From: Enterocloster bolteae
GTDB taxonomy: Bacteria; Bacillota; Clostridia; Lachnospirales; Lachnospiraceae
Direction of reading: 5' to 3'
DNA: 64,000 nt
NCBI RefSeq assembly: GCF_002234575.2
Contig: NZ_CP022464.2
Location: forward strand, 744,001 to 808,000
In this document: positions 15,816-25,553 of the stretch, one piece after another
How the letters are laid out: every line of letters begins with the position of its first letter
Position numbering within the stretch: position 1 is the first letter of the stretch
Position numbers and translations under genes: made by a program
The notes under the pieces: generated by a model
Database searches by the model: none
Told to the model about the DNA's origin: nothing
What the model saw: the letters and a program-made list of their open reading frames with translations, nothing else

Positions 15816-15901
15816 TTCTTCAGGGCCGCGTGGGCTGCACAGCCGGCATGTCTGGATAATGCAGCCGCGTTTAAGGCCCACAGTACAGGAGGGAATGTTG
15901 A

Positions 15902-16609
15902 ATGCAGGCTATTTTGTTGGCCGGCGGTCTGGGGACCAGGCTTCGCAGTGTGGTGAGCGACCGGCCCAAGCCAATGGCGTTGATTGAAGGGAAGCCTTTT
16001 ATGGAATATGTGACCCGTGAGCTGGTCCGCCACGGGATTACGGATATTGTCTTTGCCGTGGGATATAAGGGAACTATGGTGGAGGAGCATTTCGGCGATG
16101 GGGCGGCTTTCGGGTTCCATGCCGGGTATGCTTATGAGGAGACGCTTCTGGGAACGGCCGGGGCCATTAAGAATGCAGGCAGGTTTATTACAGAGGATCG
16201 TTTTTATGTGCTGAACGCGGATACATTTTACCAGATTGATTATACCCGGCTCCTGAGACAGCAGGACAGCCAGAATCTGGATATGGCTCTGGTACTGCGC
16301 AGGGTGCCTGATGTTTCGCGGTACGGACAGGCAATTTTGGACCGTGACGGATTCCTGACCGGGTTTAATGAAAAGACAGAGGATGCAAGGGAAGGGACAA
16401 TCAACGGAGGCATTTACCTTATGAAACAGCAGCTGCTGGATGAGATACCCGAGGGAAAGGTGTCGCTGGAAAATGACATGATCCCTAAGTGGCTGTCAGA
16501 GGGAAGGCGCCTGGGAGGCTTTGTCAATGACGGATATTTTATTGACATTGGCATTCCGGAGGCGTATTTCCAGTTTCAGGAGGATGTGAGGAATAAAGTG
16601 GTCATTTGA
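15902..16609 (+). CDS. hddC: D-glycero-alpha-D-manno-heptose 1-phosphate guanylyltransferase
   Basis: This 235-residue nucleotidyltransferase begins with the GTP/sugar-1-phosphate binding motif AILLAGGLGTRLRSVV and continues with RPKPMALIEGKPFMEYV, LGTAGAIKNAG and NADTF (metal-binding Asp). Sequence alone says sugar-1-phosphate nucleotidyltransferase. The heptose assignment comes from the next three genes, which are the kinase, phosphatase and isomerase of the GDP-D-glycero-alpha-D-manno-heptose pathway; HddC would form the GDP-sugar as its last step. An AGGAGG site precedes the ATG. Confidence 0.85.
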   Translation: MQAILLAGGLGTRLRSVVSDRPKPMALIEGKPFMEYVTRELVRHGITDIVFAVGYKGTMVEEHFGDGAAFGFHAGYAYEETLLGTAGAIKNAGRFITEDRFYVLNADTFYQIDYTRLLRQQDSQNLDMALVLRRVPDVSRYGQAILDRDGFLTGFNEKTEDAREGTINGGIYLMKQQLLDEIPEGKVSLENDMIPKWLSEGRRLGGFVNDGYFIDIGIPEAYFQFQEDVRNKVVI

Positions 16610-16643
16610 CAACCTAAACGAAAGACAGAGAGAGGAGACACAT

Positions 16644-17714
16644 ATGGTAATCAGAGGAAGGGCGCCTTTAAGGGTCAGCTTTGGAGGCGGCGGTACGGAT
16701 GTGGCACCATTCTGCGAGGAGCAGGGAGGGGCCATCATCGGAAGCACCATCAATAAATATGCCTACTGTTCCATTGTGCCCAGGGAGGACGACCAGATTG
16801 TGGTTCATTCCCTGGACTTTGATATGACAGTGAAATATAATACCAGGGAAAATTATGTGTATGACGGAAAACTGGATTTGGTAACAGCGGCTCTTAATGC
16901 CATGGGTATTGACCAGGGCTGTGAAGTGTATCTCCAGTGCGATGCGCCTCCCGGATCCGGCCTTGGGACTTCGTCCACGGTTATGGTGGCTATGCTCACT
17001 GCCATGGCCCGCTGGAAGGGAGTGATGATGGATGCCTATGCCCTGGCTGACCTGGCTTATCAGGTGGAGCGCCTGGATTTAAAGATTGACGGCGGGTACC
17101 AGGACCAGTATGCGGCTACCTTTGGAGGATTCAATTTTATTGAGTTCCACGGACGCAACAATGTGGTGGTTAACCCTCTGCGCATTAAAAAGGACATCAT
17201 ACATGAGCTCCAGTATAATCTCCTTCTCTGTTATACCGGAAAAATCCATGTCTCTGCCAATATTATCAAGGACCAGGTGCAAAACTATGAGAAAAAGGAC
17301 GCCTTTGAGGCCATGTGTGAGGTAAAGGCCCTGGCCTATGCCCTGAAGGATGAGCTGTTAAAGGGAAATCTCCACAGTTTCGGCAAGCTTCTGGACTATG
17401 GCTGGCAGAGCAAGAAGCGCATGAGCAGCAAGATAACAAATCCCCAGATTGACCAATTATATGATGAGGCCCTGAAGGCAGGCGCCCTGGGAGGCAAACT
17501 TCTGGGAGCAGGCGGAGGCGGGTACTTACTCATGTACTGTCCATACAATGTGCGCCACAAGGTGGCTGCCCGTATGGAACAGGCAGGCGGACAGCTGGCG
17601 GATTGGAATTTTGAACTGCGGGGCGCCCAGAGCTGGGTGGCAGACGAGTCCAGATGGCAGTATGATCAGGTGAAGGTCCATATGCCTAACGGCGAGTACC
17701 GGTTTAACATTTAA
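16644..17714 (+). CDS. hddA: D-glycero-alpha-D-manno-heptose 7-phosphate kinase
   Basis: The 356-residue protein is a GHMP-family kinase: an N-terminal RAPLRVSFGGGGTDVAPF substrate segment, the ATP-binding PGSGLGTSSTVMVAML at about residue 108, and a C-terminal GALGGKLLGAGGGGYLL motif. This pattern is characteristic of HddA, which phosphorylates C1 of heptose 7-phosphate with alpha configuration for the GDP-heptose branch, in contrast to the HldE kinase of ADP-heptose synthesis. An AGAGGAG site precedes the ATG, 34 bp after hddC. Confidence 0.9.
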   Translation: MVIRGRAPLRVSFGGGGTDVAPFCEEQGGAIIGSTINKYAYCSIVPREDDQIVVHSLDFDMTVKYNTRENYVYDGKLDLVTAALNAMGIDQGCEVYLQCDAPPGSGLGTSSTVMVAMLTAMARWKGVMMDAYALADLAYQVERLDLKIDGGYQDQYAATFGGFNFIEFHGRNNVVVNPLRIKKDIIHELQYNLLLCYTGKIHVSANIIKDQVQNYEKKDAFEAMCEVKALAYALKDELLKGNLHSFGKLLDYGWQSKKRMSSKITNPQIDQLYDEALKAGALGGKLLGAGGGGYLLMYCPYNVRHKVAARMEQAGGQLADWNFELRGAQSWVADESRWQYDQVKVHMPNGEYRFNI

Positions 17715-17771
17715 TGTTAAATTACCGGACAGGATTCACACAAGGAATATAACATACAGGATGGATGTGCA

Positions 17772-18359
17772 ATGGATCGAGTTGTTTTTTTGGACCGGGA
17801 TGGGACTCTGAATGAGGAAGTGCACTATCTGCACAGGACTTCGGACCTTAAGCTCCTTCCTGGAGTGCCGGAGGCGCTGCAGATGTTAAAGGAGGCAGGG
17901 TACCGTCTGGTGGTGGTTACCAATCAGGCAGGAGTGGCCAGGGGATATTATGGGGAGGAGGACGTGAAGAACCTTCATGTTTATATGAACCATATCCTGG
18001 AGTGCATGGGGGCGTCCATTGACGCATTTTATTACTGTCCCCATCATCCGGAGCACGGAATCGGCCCATATAAGAAGGAGTGCAGCTGCCGCAAGCCGGG
18101 TACCGGCATGTTTGAGGAGGCCGCACAGCGGTTTGAAGTGGATAAGGCTCATTCCTTTATGATAGGAGATAAACTGCTGGATGTGGAGGCCGGGAATAAC
18201 TACGGCCTCACCACCATTTTGGTGGGAACCGGTTATGGAAGCGGGATTCGCAGCCAGGAGGAGAAGGAAGGGATACCTCCGGTATATGATTTTTACGCGG
18301 AGGATCTCGTAAAGGCAGCTCAGTGGATTATTGAGAAAGGACAGGCGGACGTAAGATGA
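17772..18359 (+). CDS. gmhB: D-glycero-D-manno-heptose 1,7-bisphosphate 7-phosphatase
   Basis: This is a 195-residue HAD-IIIA phosphatase. Motif I is FLDRDGTLNEEVHYL with both catalytic Asp residues; motif II is VVTNQAGVARGYY; the zinc site is formed by YYCPHHPEHGIG and ECSCRKP (Cys, His, Cys, Cys); motif IV is FMIGDKLLDVEAG. GmhB removes the C7 phosphate of heptose 1,7-bisphosphate before guanylylation. Its stop overlaps the gmhA start (ATGA), so the two are translationally coupled. Confidence 0.92.
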   Translation: MDRVVFLDRDGTLNEEVHYLHRTSDLKLLPGVPEALQMLKEAGYRLVVVTNQAGVARGYYGEEDVKNLHVYMNHILECMGASIDAFYYCPHHPEHGIGPYKKECSCRKPGTGMFEEAAQRFEVDKAHSFMIGDKLLDVEAGNNYGLTTILVGTGYGSGIRSQEEKEGIPPVYDFYAEDLVKAAQWIIEKGQADVR

Positions 18360-18997
18360 AAGAGATGGAGTATCTGGAGGAACTGACCAGCCGGTATCCG
18401 GTTCTGGAGGCAGTAAAGGGCGATGTGCTGGCCGCATATGAAATCCTGCGGGATTGTTACGCAGGCGGCGGCAAGTTGATGATAGCGGGAAATGGCGGAA
18501 GCTGCGCGGACAGCGAGCACATTGTGGGTGAGCTGATGAAGGGATTTGTAAAACGCCGCCCGGTGTCCAATGAATTCGCGGCTGCGCTTCAGGAAGCAGA
18601 CGAAAAGCGGGGGGAAGAGCTGGCATCCTGCCTACAGGGAGGCCTTCCCGCAATTGCCCTTACCGGTCACGCGGGACTGGCCACCGCGTTCTTAAATGAT
18701 GTAAACGGTGAAATGATTTATGCGCAGCAGCTGTACGGCTATGGAAAAAAGGGAGATGTATTTATAGGTATTTCCACCTCGGGCAATGCTGAGAATGTGA
18801 TGTATGCCGTTGCTGTGGCAAAGGCGTCCGGCATTAAAACCATTGGCCTTACCGGCAAAAACGGGGGGAAGATGGCGGGAGCCTGCGACTGCTCCATCGT
18901 GGTGCCTTCTGATGAGACATTTAAAATCCAGGAGCTGCACCTTCCCATCTATCATACCCTGTGCCTGATGCTGGAGGAACATTTTTATGAGGTATAA
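18356..18997 (+). CDS. gmhA: Phosphoheptose isomerase
   Basis: This 213-residue SIS-domain protein converts sedoheptulose 7-phosphate to D-glycero-D-manno-heptose 7-phosphate, the entry step of heptose synthesis. Supporting motifs are LMIAGNGGSCADSEHIVGEL (sugar-phosphate site, with the His and Glu expected in the active site), GISTSGNAENVMYAV, and the C-terminal ELHLPIYHTLCLMLEE helix carrying further catalytic or zinc ligands. The start overlaps gmhB by 4 bp, and the end overlaps the next glycosyltransferase by 11 bp. Confidence 0.93.
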   Translation: MKEMEYLEELTSRYPVLEAVKGDVLAAYEILRDCYAGGGKLMIAGNGGSCADSEHIVGELMKGFVKRRPVSNEFAAALQEADEKRGEELASCLQGGLPAIALTGHAGLATAFLNDVNGEMIYAQQLYGYGKKGDVFIGISTSGNAENVMYAVAVAKASGIKTIGLTGKNGGKMAGACDCSIVVPSDETFKIQELHLPIYHTLCLMLEEHFYEV

Positions 18998-19772
18998 GCA
19001 TGTATTTGCCGTATGCGCCTATAAGGACTCGCCTTATCTGGAGCAGTGCATCCGCTCTCTTAAGGCCCAGACCGTCCCGTCCCATATCATTATCTGCACG
19101 TCCACTCCCAGCAGCTATATTGACCGGCTGGCCTGGAAATACGGCCTGCAGGTCTGTGTACGGCGGGGGGAGAGCGGCATAAAGGATGACTGGAATTTTG
19201 CATATTCCATGGCGGAGGGCGAGCTGGTTACCATTGCGCACCAGGATGACATGTACCACCGTGATTACAGCGCGAGACTTCTGGCAGCCCATAGGAGATA
19301 TCCGGATATGACTGTTTTTACAACGGACTATGTGATTGTGAAACAGGGAGCGCTCATCACCGGTGATGCCATGCTCTGGATTAAGCGGATTCTGAGGACG
19401 CCCCTGCGGTTTCCGCAGATGAACGACAGGGCCTGGGTAAAGAAGCTGGCCTTTGTCCTGGGCAACCCCATATGCTGTCCGGCCACCACCTATCACAAGG
19501 CGGTGCTGGGTGAACCCTTTGTACGCTCAGAGTACAGTTTTGCCCTGGACTGGGACAATCTTGTGAGGCTGGCAGAGGAACCGGGACGTTTTATCTGCGA
19601 TGAGCGGCCTCTTCTCTATTACCGGGTCCATGAGGGTGCCACCACAAAGGCATGTATCAGGGATAACCGCCGGTTTGCGGAGGAGCGGGAAATGTTCTGC
19701 CGTTTCTGGCCGGAGCCGGTGGCGGACATTATCATGGGCTTTTATAAGAAGGCTTACGGAGAGTATGAGTAG
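18987..19772 (+). CDS. Family 2 glycosyltransferase
   Basis: This 261-residue GT-A fold enzyme begins YKHVFAVCAYKDSPYLEQCI, contains the metal-site equivalent TIAHQDDMYH (about residue 88) and a later FALDWDNLVRLAE segment that supplies the acceptor-side acidic residues. No transmembrane segment is visible, so it is cytoplasmic or peripheral. It overlaps gmhA by 11 bp (the shared ATGAGGTATAAGCATG region), so it is probably made together with the heptose enzymes and may be the heptosyltransferase, though donor specificity cannot be read from sequence. Confidence 0.85.
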   Translation: MRYKHVFAVCAYKDSPYLEQCIRSLKAQTVPSHIIICTSTPSSYIDRLAWKYGLQVCVRRGESGIKDDWNFAYSMAEGELVTIAHQDDMYHRDYSARLLAAHRRYPDMTVFTTDYVIVKQGALITGDAMLWIKRILRTPLRFPQMNDRAWVKKLAFVLGNPICCPATTYHKAVLGEPFVRSEYSFALDWDNLVRLAEEPGRFICDERPLLYYRVHEGATTKACIRDNRRFAEEREMFCRFWPEPVADIIMGFYKKAYGEYE

Positions 19773-19837
19773 CAGTTTCCGGGACTGGGAAATTGGTACG
19801 GATCAGAAAGAAAAATGCAGGGATAAGGATTTGTTGC

Positions 19838-22177
19838 ATGGAAACTGGTAAAAACGATAAGATACTTGCAATCATCATAGGGGCGGCAGGGCTGGCTGTC
19901 CTGGCTGTGACGGTGTTCGGGGTGCTGCTCTGGGGCCCATTGGAGCCGGTGCTTCGGAATACTCGGACCCTTCTTATGATGGCAGAGGTGGTCCTTGTGT
20001 TTTTCTGGAACCTGTTCTGTCTGGCCGGCGGGAGAGGGAAAAAGCCAGGGACAGGTTCACACAGGGGGGTCAGGGCTCTGGGACTGGCAGCGGGAATCGT
20101 GCTGTTTACCTGGTGCCACCGTATTTTCCTGCCCCTGGCGGTATCCGGCATATATATGGCGGTTCTCATACTGGCAGGGAGACAGCTTCTCCGGCTGTTC
20201 TTAGAAGAAAGGCAGCTGTCCGCTCCCATTCCCTTTTTGCAGCGTACATCCATGTGCCTTGTGCTGGGAAGCGCCCTGTGGATGGTTTTGGTATGCCTTG
20301 TATCCCTTACGGGACATGGCGGGCTGATGCTGTGGAGGGGACTGGCCGCAGTCATGGCCCTGATGGCCGTGGTCCTGGAAATCCTTTGGGGACGCAGAAA
20401 CAAACAGGTTTTACCCGGGGCATGGCTGAAGGCTGTGAAGAACAGTGCAGATAAGGGAAGAAGTGAGAGCATGGCCCAGGCCGCCTTACTTGCCTTCATC
20501 ATTACCATGGTTCTGATTCAGGCGGGCCGCATGAACATTGAACTGGACTATGATTCACTTCACTACGGCCTGCGCTCCGCCTATGTACTGGATAACGGAA
20601 AGGGAATTTATGAGAATCTGGGCATGATTAACCTGGTTTATACCTACAGCAAAGGCCTGGAAGTCCTGGTTCTCCCTCTGAGCGGGACTCCAACCTATGG
20701 ATTTGTCCTGGCCTTCTCTCTGTGGTGTACCGTGGGGATTCTTCTCCTGGCAGCAGATATAGTGGGAAGATACTGCGGGCAGGTAAAAGGAATCCTGGCA
20801 GCAGCCATCCTTGCCGCTATTCCGGGAATCATGAATATGGCGGCCACTGCAAAAAGCGATAATATTACGCTGCTGCACCAGCTCATCATTTATGACTTTA
20901 TCTGCTTCGCACTTTGGGATGGGAAACAGGGGAAGAAAAGCAGTTCTGCCAAAAATATACCCTGGCTTTCCATGGCTGTCAGCACCTACCTGCTGACCCT
21001 GGTGTATAAGCCCACGGCCCTGGTGTTTTCAACGGCTCTGGGCGGAGTGGCCCTTGTGTGTCTGTTTCTTACCCGCCGTTTAAGGGTTGGAGACAGGAGA
21101 GGCTTTTGCCTCCTTCTGATACCGGGAGCAGCGGCGGCCGGATTGTGGTACCGCACATGGCTTCTTACCGGCGTGCCTGTTACATCCATATTTGCCGGAT
21201 TTTTTGAGAAGGCGGGATGCAGGGTGAAATATCCCTATACCTTTAACCATGTGATTGGAGATCCGTCTGCCCTGACTGCGGGAGAAAAATGTTCACGGCT
21301 GTGGTCGCGGGTATGGGGAATCCTGTTTGCCCCTGTAACAGAGGATATGGCCCATGTAATCATTGCATGGGGAACCGGAATTGTGACGGTTTTTCTTGTC
21401 ATCTGGCTTGCTGTTTCCTGGAAGGCGGGGAGACGCGGCCTCCGGCATCCCCTGAATCTCTTTGACTGTATCCTGATTCCGGTTCTGGCCCTTGGTTCCC
21501 TGGCAAGCATCTATACTCTGTATCAGGTGGACGGGAATTATTTCATCCTGTTTTATGCTGTTCTGGTTATCAGCGCGCTGAGAATGGGATGGGGGCAGAA
21601 CTGGGGACCCGCAGTCAGACGGTCCCTGTCTCTGGTGCTGGTTTTATTTTTTGCAGTGAATACAGCGGTGACCTGTACCACTGGCTGGGCCGGAGTGCCG
21701 GGCTTTACGCCTGTGAGCCTGCGTCATATGGGCTATTATGACCACCGCAGGGAAATGCTGGACAGAAGGGCCGGAGAGGGCAGCCTTACCCTTTCCTGTA
21801 TGTTTACACCCAGGAGCCGTGTCCTTGCATTCGGGAGGCATCCCAGGGTCCTGGATCTGCCGTGCAGCGTCCAGAGCTACTACGATGTGACCGGAAGCGG
21901 AGGAAATGTATACCTGGTAAAGCGGCTGGCATACTTTGAGGAGTTTCTGAGATATGCCGGTACGGAGTATTTCTTCGTGGAAGCCGGATACCTGGCAGGA
22001 CAGGACAGGGCCCTGCAGATGATTGAGGATATGATTGCGGAGGGAAGCCTTTCTGATATTCACTATGAATGGGGAAATATGACGGCCAGGGTTACGCTTG
22101 ACGCCGGACCGCCGGATGATTCCCAACAGGCCCTTGAGGAGTTCAGGGAAAACTACAGCATGACGGAACTTGATTGA
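19838..22177 (+). CDS. Large polytopic membrane protein, GT-C glycosyltransferase-like
   Basis: The start chosen is the ATG at 19838 after a GGATAAGGA site; the frame extends back to a TTG at 19793. The 779-residue protein has at least a dozen hydrophobic helices through about residue 620 and an extracytoplasmic C-terminal domain of about 150 residues. After an early helix there is an acidic loop, NIELDYDSLHYGLRSAYV, resembling the catalytic loop of GT-C enzymes that use polyprenyl-phosphate sugars. I cannot name a family with confidence; an O-antigen ligase or polymerase is an alternative. Confidence 0.6.
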   Translation: METGKNDKILAIIIGAAGLAVLAVTVFGVLLWGPLEPVLRNTRTLLMMAEVVLVFFWNLFCLAGGRGKKPGTGSHRGVRALGLAAGIVLFTWCHRIFLPLAVSGIYMAVLILAGRQLLRLFLEERQLSAPIPFLQRTSMCLVLGSALWMVLVCLVSLTGHGGLMLWRGLAAVMALMAVVLEILWGRRNKQVLPGAWLKAVKNSADKGRSESMAQAALLAFIITMVLIQAGRMNIELDYDSLHYGLRSAYVLDNGKGIYENLGMINLVYTYSKGLEVLVLPLSGTPTYGFVLAFSLWCTVGILLLAADIVGRYCGQVKGILAAAILAAIPGIMNMAATAKSDNITLLHQLIIYDFICFALWDGKQGKKSSSAKNIPWLSMAVSTYLLTLVYKPTALVFSTALGGVALVCLFLTRRLRVGDRRGFCLLLIPGAAAAGLWYRTWLLTGVPVTSIFAGFFEKAGCRVKYPYTFNHVIGDPSALTAGEKCSRLWSRVWGILFAPVTEDMAHVIIAWGTGIVTVFLVIWLAVSWKAGRRGLRHPLNLFDCILIPVLALGSLASIYTLYQVDGNYFILFYAVLVISALRMGWGQNWGPAVRRSLSLVLVLFFAVNTAVTCTTGWAGVPGFTPVSLRHMGYYDHRREMLDRRAGEGSLTLSCMFTPRSRVLAFGRHPRVLDLPCSVQSYYDVTGSGGNVYLVKRLAYFEEFLRYAGTEYFFVEAGYLAGQDRALQMIEDMIAEGSLSDIHYEWGNMTARVTLDAGPPDDSQQALEEFRENYSMTELD

Positions 22178-22199
22178 CAGCCAGAAGGAGGCGCTTACA

Positions 22200-24062
22200 T
22201 TGGAGGCAAAAGAGAGTACGAGAACCAGGATTGGGTTCTCCAGGATGGAAAAGAAATATGAGTGGAAGGACCATGTAATATTCATGGGTATTCTGCTTGC
22301 CATGGCAGTGTGGGTCAACAGAGGAATCGAAATAAAGGGGTTATATATGGATGACCTGTACTTCTGGTCCTGCTACGGGGAGCAGAGTTTCCTTCAGTAT
22401 GTGTTTCCGGTGGGCAGCACCCGGTTCCGCTTTCTGTATTATCTGGCCGCCTGGCTGGAGATGGCAGTGGTCAGGAATCATGTGGGGTGGTTCATGCCCT
22501 TTAACATCCTGTTAAACGCAGCCGTGTCCTGGAGCATATATTTCATCGGCCGAAGGCTGTCCAGGGCAAAGGGAATCGGCTTTCTGTGCGGCTCCATGTT
22601 TTTAATCAGCCGCATGGCCTATTACCAGATTGGACAGGTGCTGGGGCTTATGGAAACCATGGCCCTGTGGATGGCTGTTATGATTCTCTGGTATTTGTTC
22701 CGGTATCTCAATGAGAAGGACAGCCATGTATACTTCTACCTTTCCTGCGTGCTCTACTTTGGGGTATGCTTTGTACATGAACGCTATATGGCTCTGTTTC
22801 CTCTGCTTCTTCTGGTCCTGCTGTTTAAGAGGAGCAGGAAGCTGTGGGAATGGGGAGCCGGTCTGTTATCCTTCCTTCTGGTCCAAATCATTCGCGCCTT
22901 TACCATAGGAAGTATTCTGCCGGCAGGCACAGGAGGAACCCAGGTGGCAGATACCTTCAGCCTGGCGGACACCTTCAAATACGCCCTGAGCCAGATTGCC
23001 TATGTGTTCGGCATCAATGCGGGACCGGAACATCTCAATGGCTGTCCATGGGGGCAGAGTCCCCTGGCCATAAAGGGGCTGGTGCTCCTGGCGGATGCCT
23101 GCATCGCGGTTATTGTTCTGGCATTTGTGGTGAAGCTTGTAAGGGAGAAGCGGAAGGATTACCGTGTTCAGATGCTGAAGAACAGCACTCTGTTCATCCT
23201 GTTTACCGGGCTGTGTATTGCGTCCTCCAGCGTCACCATACGGGTGGAGATGCGCTGGGTGTATGTATCCCTGGTATCCGCCCTTTTATTCCTGGCTTAT
23301 ATGTACGGGGAACTGACAGAGGGAGTAAAGCCGGAGCTGTATCTGAAACGGCTTTGGCCCTGGGGGGCAGCCTTTGCCTGCTATGTGGTATTCATGCTTC
23401 CGGTGGAGCTGTATTACCGGGCGGACTATCCCAAGCTGTATCTCTGGCCCAACCAGCTGCGGTATAATTCGCTGGCCGAGGAGACCTACGGAAGATATGG
23501 GGACGGCATATTCGGCAAAACCATTTACATCATAGGCGACAGCTATGAGATGAGCGATTTCACGGCCAGAACCTTTTTCAAGGTGTTTGACAGGGAACGG
23601 GCAGCAGAAGGAACCAGGGTGGAGTTCATAGAAAATATCCGGGATATCGGTCTGGTGGATGACAGGATGCTGGTTCTGCGGGAAGACCCGGACCATGAGG
23701 GATTCCAGGATATCACGGAGATTGTAAGGGAAATGAAGCTCCAGGTGGATTACGGCTACTACAGCGACGGCTGGATGGATGAACATGCCAGCCTGACGGT
23801 CATGGCCGGTGAGACAGGCGTGATTGACCTGGAGGTGGTATATCCGGGAATCATGAGCGGCGGCGAGGCTGTCAGGATTACAAAGGATAAGGAGGAGCCG
23901 CGTTATCTGCCGGTGCGGTCCAATGTTGTAAATACAACCATTCAGGCCGAGCCGTGGCAGACGGTGCACCTGACCTTTGAATATAATTTCTTTATGCAGA
24001 ATGCCCAGGAACAGAGGGGAGAGGACCGGCTGGCAGCGATAGTGCATTTGACGGTCAGATAA
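22200..24062 (+). CDS. Polytopic membrane protein, GT-C-like, with C-terminal soluble domain
   Basis: The best start is the TTG at 22200, eight bases after GGAGG; the frame opens further upstream inside the preceding gene. The protein is 620 residues with about ten membrane helices in the first 430 and a roughly 190-residue extracytoplasmic tail. Immediately after the first helix comes KGLYMDDLYFWSCYG, an Asp-Asp loop of the kind seen in GT-C enzymes. The tail begins near IYIIGDSYEMSDFTAR and looks beta-rich. It has the same layout as the preceding 779-residue protein, which suggests related tasks in glycan assembly on the outer face of the membrane. Confidence 0.6.
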   Translation: MEAKESTRTRIGFSRMEKKYEWKDHVIFMGILLAMAVWVNRGIEIKGLYMDDLYFWSCYGEQSFLQYVFPVGSTRFRFLYYLAAWLEMAVVRNHVGWFMPFNILLNAAVSWSIYFIGRRLSRAKGIGFLCGSMFLISRMAYYQIGQVLGLMETMALWMAVMILWYLFRYLNEKDSHVYFYLSCVLYFGVCFVHERYMALFPLLLLVLLFKRSRKLWEWGAGLLSFLLVQIIRAFTIGSILPAGTGGTQVADTFSLADTFKYALSQIAYVFGINAGPEHLNGCPWGQSPLAIKGLVLLADACIAVIVLAFVVKLVREKRKDYRVQMLKNSTLFILFTGLCIASSSVTIRVEMRWVYVSLVSALLFLAYMYGELTEGVKPELYLKRLWPWGAAFACYVVFMLPVELYYRADYPKLYLWPNQLRYNSLAEETYGRYGDGIFGKTIYIIGDSYEMSDFTARTFFKVFDRERAAEGTRVEFIENIRDIGLVDDRMLVLREDPDHEGFQDITEIVREMKLQVDYGYYSDGWMDEHASLTVMAGETGVIDLEVVYPGIMSGGEAVRITKDKEEPRYLPVRSNVVNTTIQAEPWQTVHLTFEYNFFMQNAQEQRGEDRLAAIVHLTVR

Positions 24063-24112
24063 GAACCGGTTTCCGGGAAAGACATAGGGAATGAGAAAGG
24101 AGCAGGATAACC

Positions 24113-25546
24113 ATGAAAGCAGAACGAAACAGGAAAATCATATATTGGCTTCTTCCGCTTGCAGGCATCTTATTCTGCCTTTGGTATGTGAAAAGCGCCA
24201 CCTGCGATGTGGTGTACTCAGACTACATCCGGCTGGTGAACAGCTATCTGCCGGATGTATGGAATCCGGAGAAGTTTTTTGTGCCGGATGTCCTGACACG
24301 CATCCCGATCAATTATCTCTGCCGGATTGTCAATGTGGAGTTATTCGGCTTTACCATAACCCTGGAACGTGTTCTGGGCGTGGTGAGCCTGGGGCTGGCA
24401 GGCTGGGTATTTGCCGCTTACTGCCGGAGCAGGAAAATCGGATGCCTCTGGTTTGCGCTGCTGATGGCAGTGATGTTCAGCCTGAATAAATGGGAAATGC
24501 TTACCAATGGAAGCGGATGGTCCCATTTCTTTGCCTTTGCCTGCTTCTACTACCATGAGCTGGTTCTGGACCGGGTGTGGGCAGGAGAGGAAAAAAGACG
24601 GGACCGGTTAAAGCTGCTGGTACTGCCTTGGCTTATTATACTGGGTACTGCCGGCCCGTATTGTGCGGTCTATGCCGCCACGCTGCTGCTATCCTATGGG
24701 TTCTGCATGGTGATGGACCGGAGGAAGCGTAAGGACTGCCCGGGCAGAAGGGGGCAGGGTTCCTGGGATATGCGGTATCTGGCCTATATGGCCTGCGCCC
24801 TGCTGCCCCTTCTTCTGTATATGCTGAGCAATTCCATGGCGGTGGAGGAACACGCGGGAGCCACAGGACGTTCCCTGGGCACGATACTGGCTGAAAATCC
24901 CACATTCCCCATCCGTTTTCTGTTAAAGTCCTTTGCGGGAGTCCTGGTGGGAGGGGAGGAACTGGAACGTTTCATGGAAAACGGCCTTCTCAGCAACCGG
25001 ATGTGTTATGTTCTGGGCCTGTTTGTGGTCTGCGGCTATCTGATGGCCTTATGGATTAATTTCCGGTTCCGACTGTATGAGAGGACCATTATGCCTCTGA
25101 TGCTTCTGGCGGGAGGCGGGATGAACCATGTAATCATTTTCATTTCCCGGTATATATTTGAGAAAGAAAGTTATGCGTTAAGTTCCCGCTATGCCCTGCA
25201 GTTCCAGGTGGGAATATTGGGAATTATACTTACCTTTGCCCTGGCGTGGCAGATGAAGGAGAGGACAGACAGAGGATACCGGTGGGGCATGGCTCTATTC
25301 TGCCTTGCAATCCTTATGGGAAATGGTTATACTACTTATCGTGAGATCCAGAAAGCGCCCAGCAGGGAGGAAAGCTTTGAGAGAAAGGCCCGGCTGGCCC
25401 TGGAGGTCCCCGGAATGAGCCGTGAGGAGCTAAAGGACAGGGGAGAAGAACTGGAGACAGAGTTTGAATACCGCAAAGGACTGGATAAGATACAGAACGC
25501 GTTCCGGATACTGGAAGAGAACAAGCTGAATGTGTTCCGGGAGTAG
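24113..25546 (+). CDS. Polytopic membrane protein of the glycan locus
   Basis: The product is 477 residues with about ten hydrophobic segments up to residue 410 and a short charged, Glu/Arg-rich C-terminus. The first extracytoplasmic loop contains CDVVYSDYIRLVNSYLPDVW with several acidic residues, again as in GT-C-type enzymes, and a later loop has NKWEMLTNGSGWSH. No motif identifies a specific activity. A GGAGCAGG site precedes the ATG, 50 bp after the previous gene. It is the third large membrane protein in a row in this locus; possible roles are polymerase, flippase partner or lipid-linked sugar transferase. Confidence 0.55.
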   Translation: MKAERNRKIIYWLLPLAGILFCLWYVKSATCDVVYSDYIRLVNSYLPDVWNPEKFFVPDVLTRIPINYLCRIVNVELFGFTITLERVLGVVSLGLAGWVFAAYCRSRKIGCLWFALLMAVMFSLNKWEMLTNGSGWSHFFAFACFYYHELVLDRVWAGEEKRRDRLKLLVLPWLIILGTAGPYCAVYAATLLLSYGFCMVMDRRKRKDCPGRRGQGSWDMRYLAYMACALLPLLLYMLSNSMAVEEHAGATGRSLGTILAENPTFPIRFLLKSFAGVLVGGEELERFMENGLLSNRMCYVLGLFVVCGYLMALWINFRFRLYERTIMPLMLLAGGGMNHVIIFISRYIFEKESYALSSRYALQFQVGILGIILTFALAWQMKERTDRGYRWGMALFCLAILMGNGYTTYREIQKAPSREESFERKARLALEVPGMSREELKDRGEELETEFEYRKGLDKIQNAFRILEENKLNVFRE

Positions 25547-25553
25547 GATGCGG

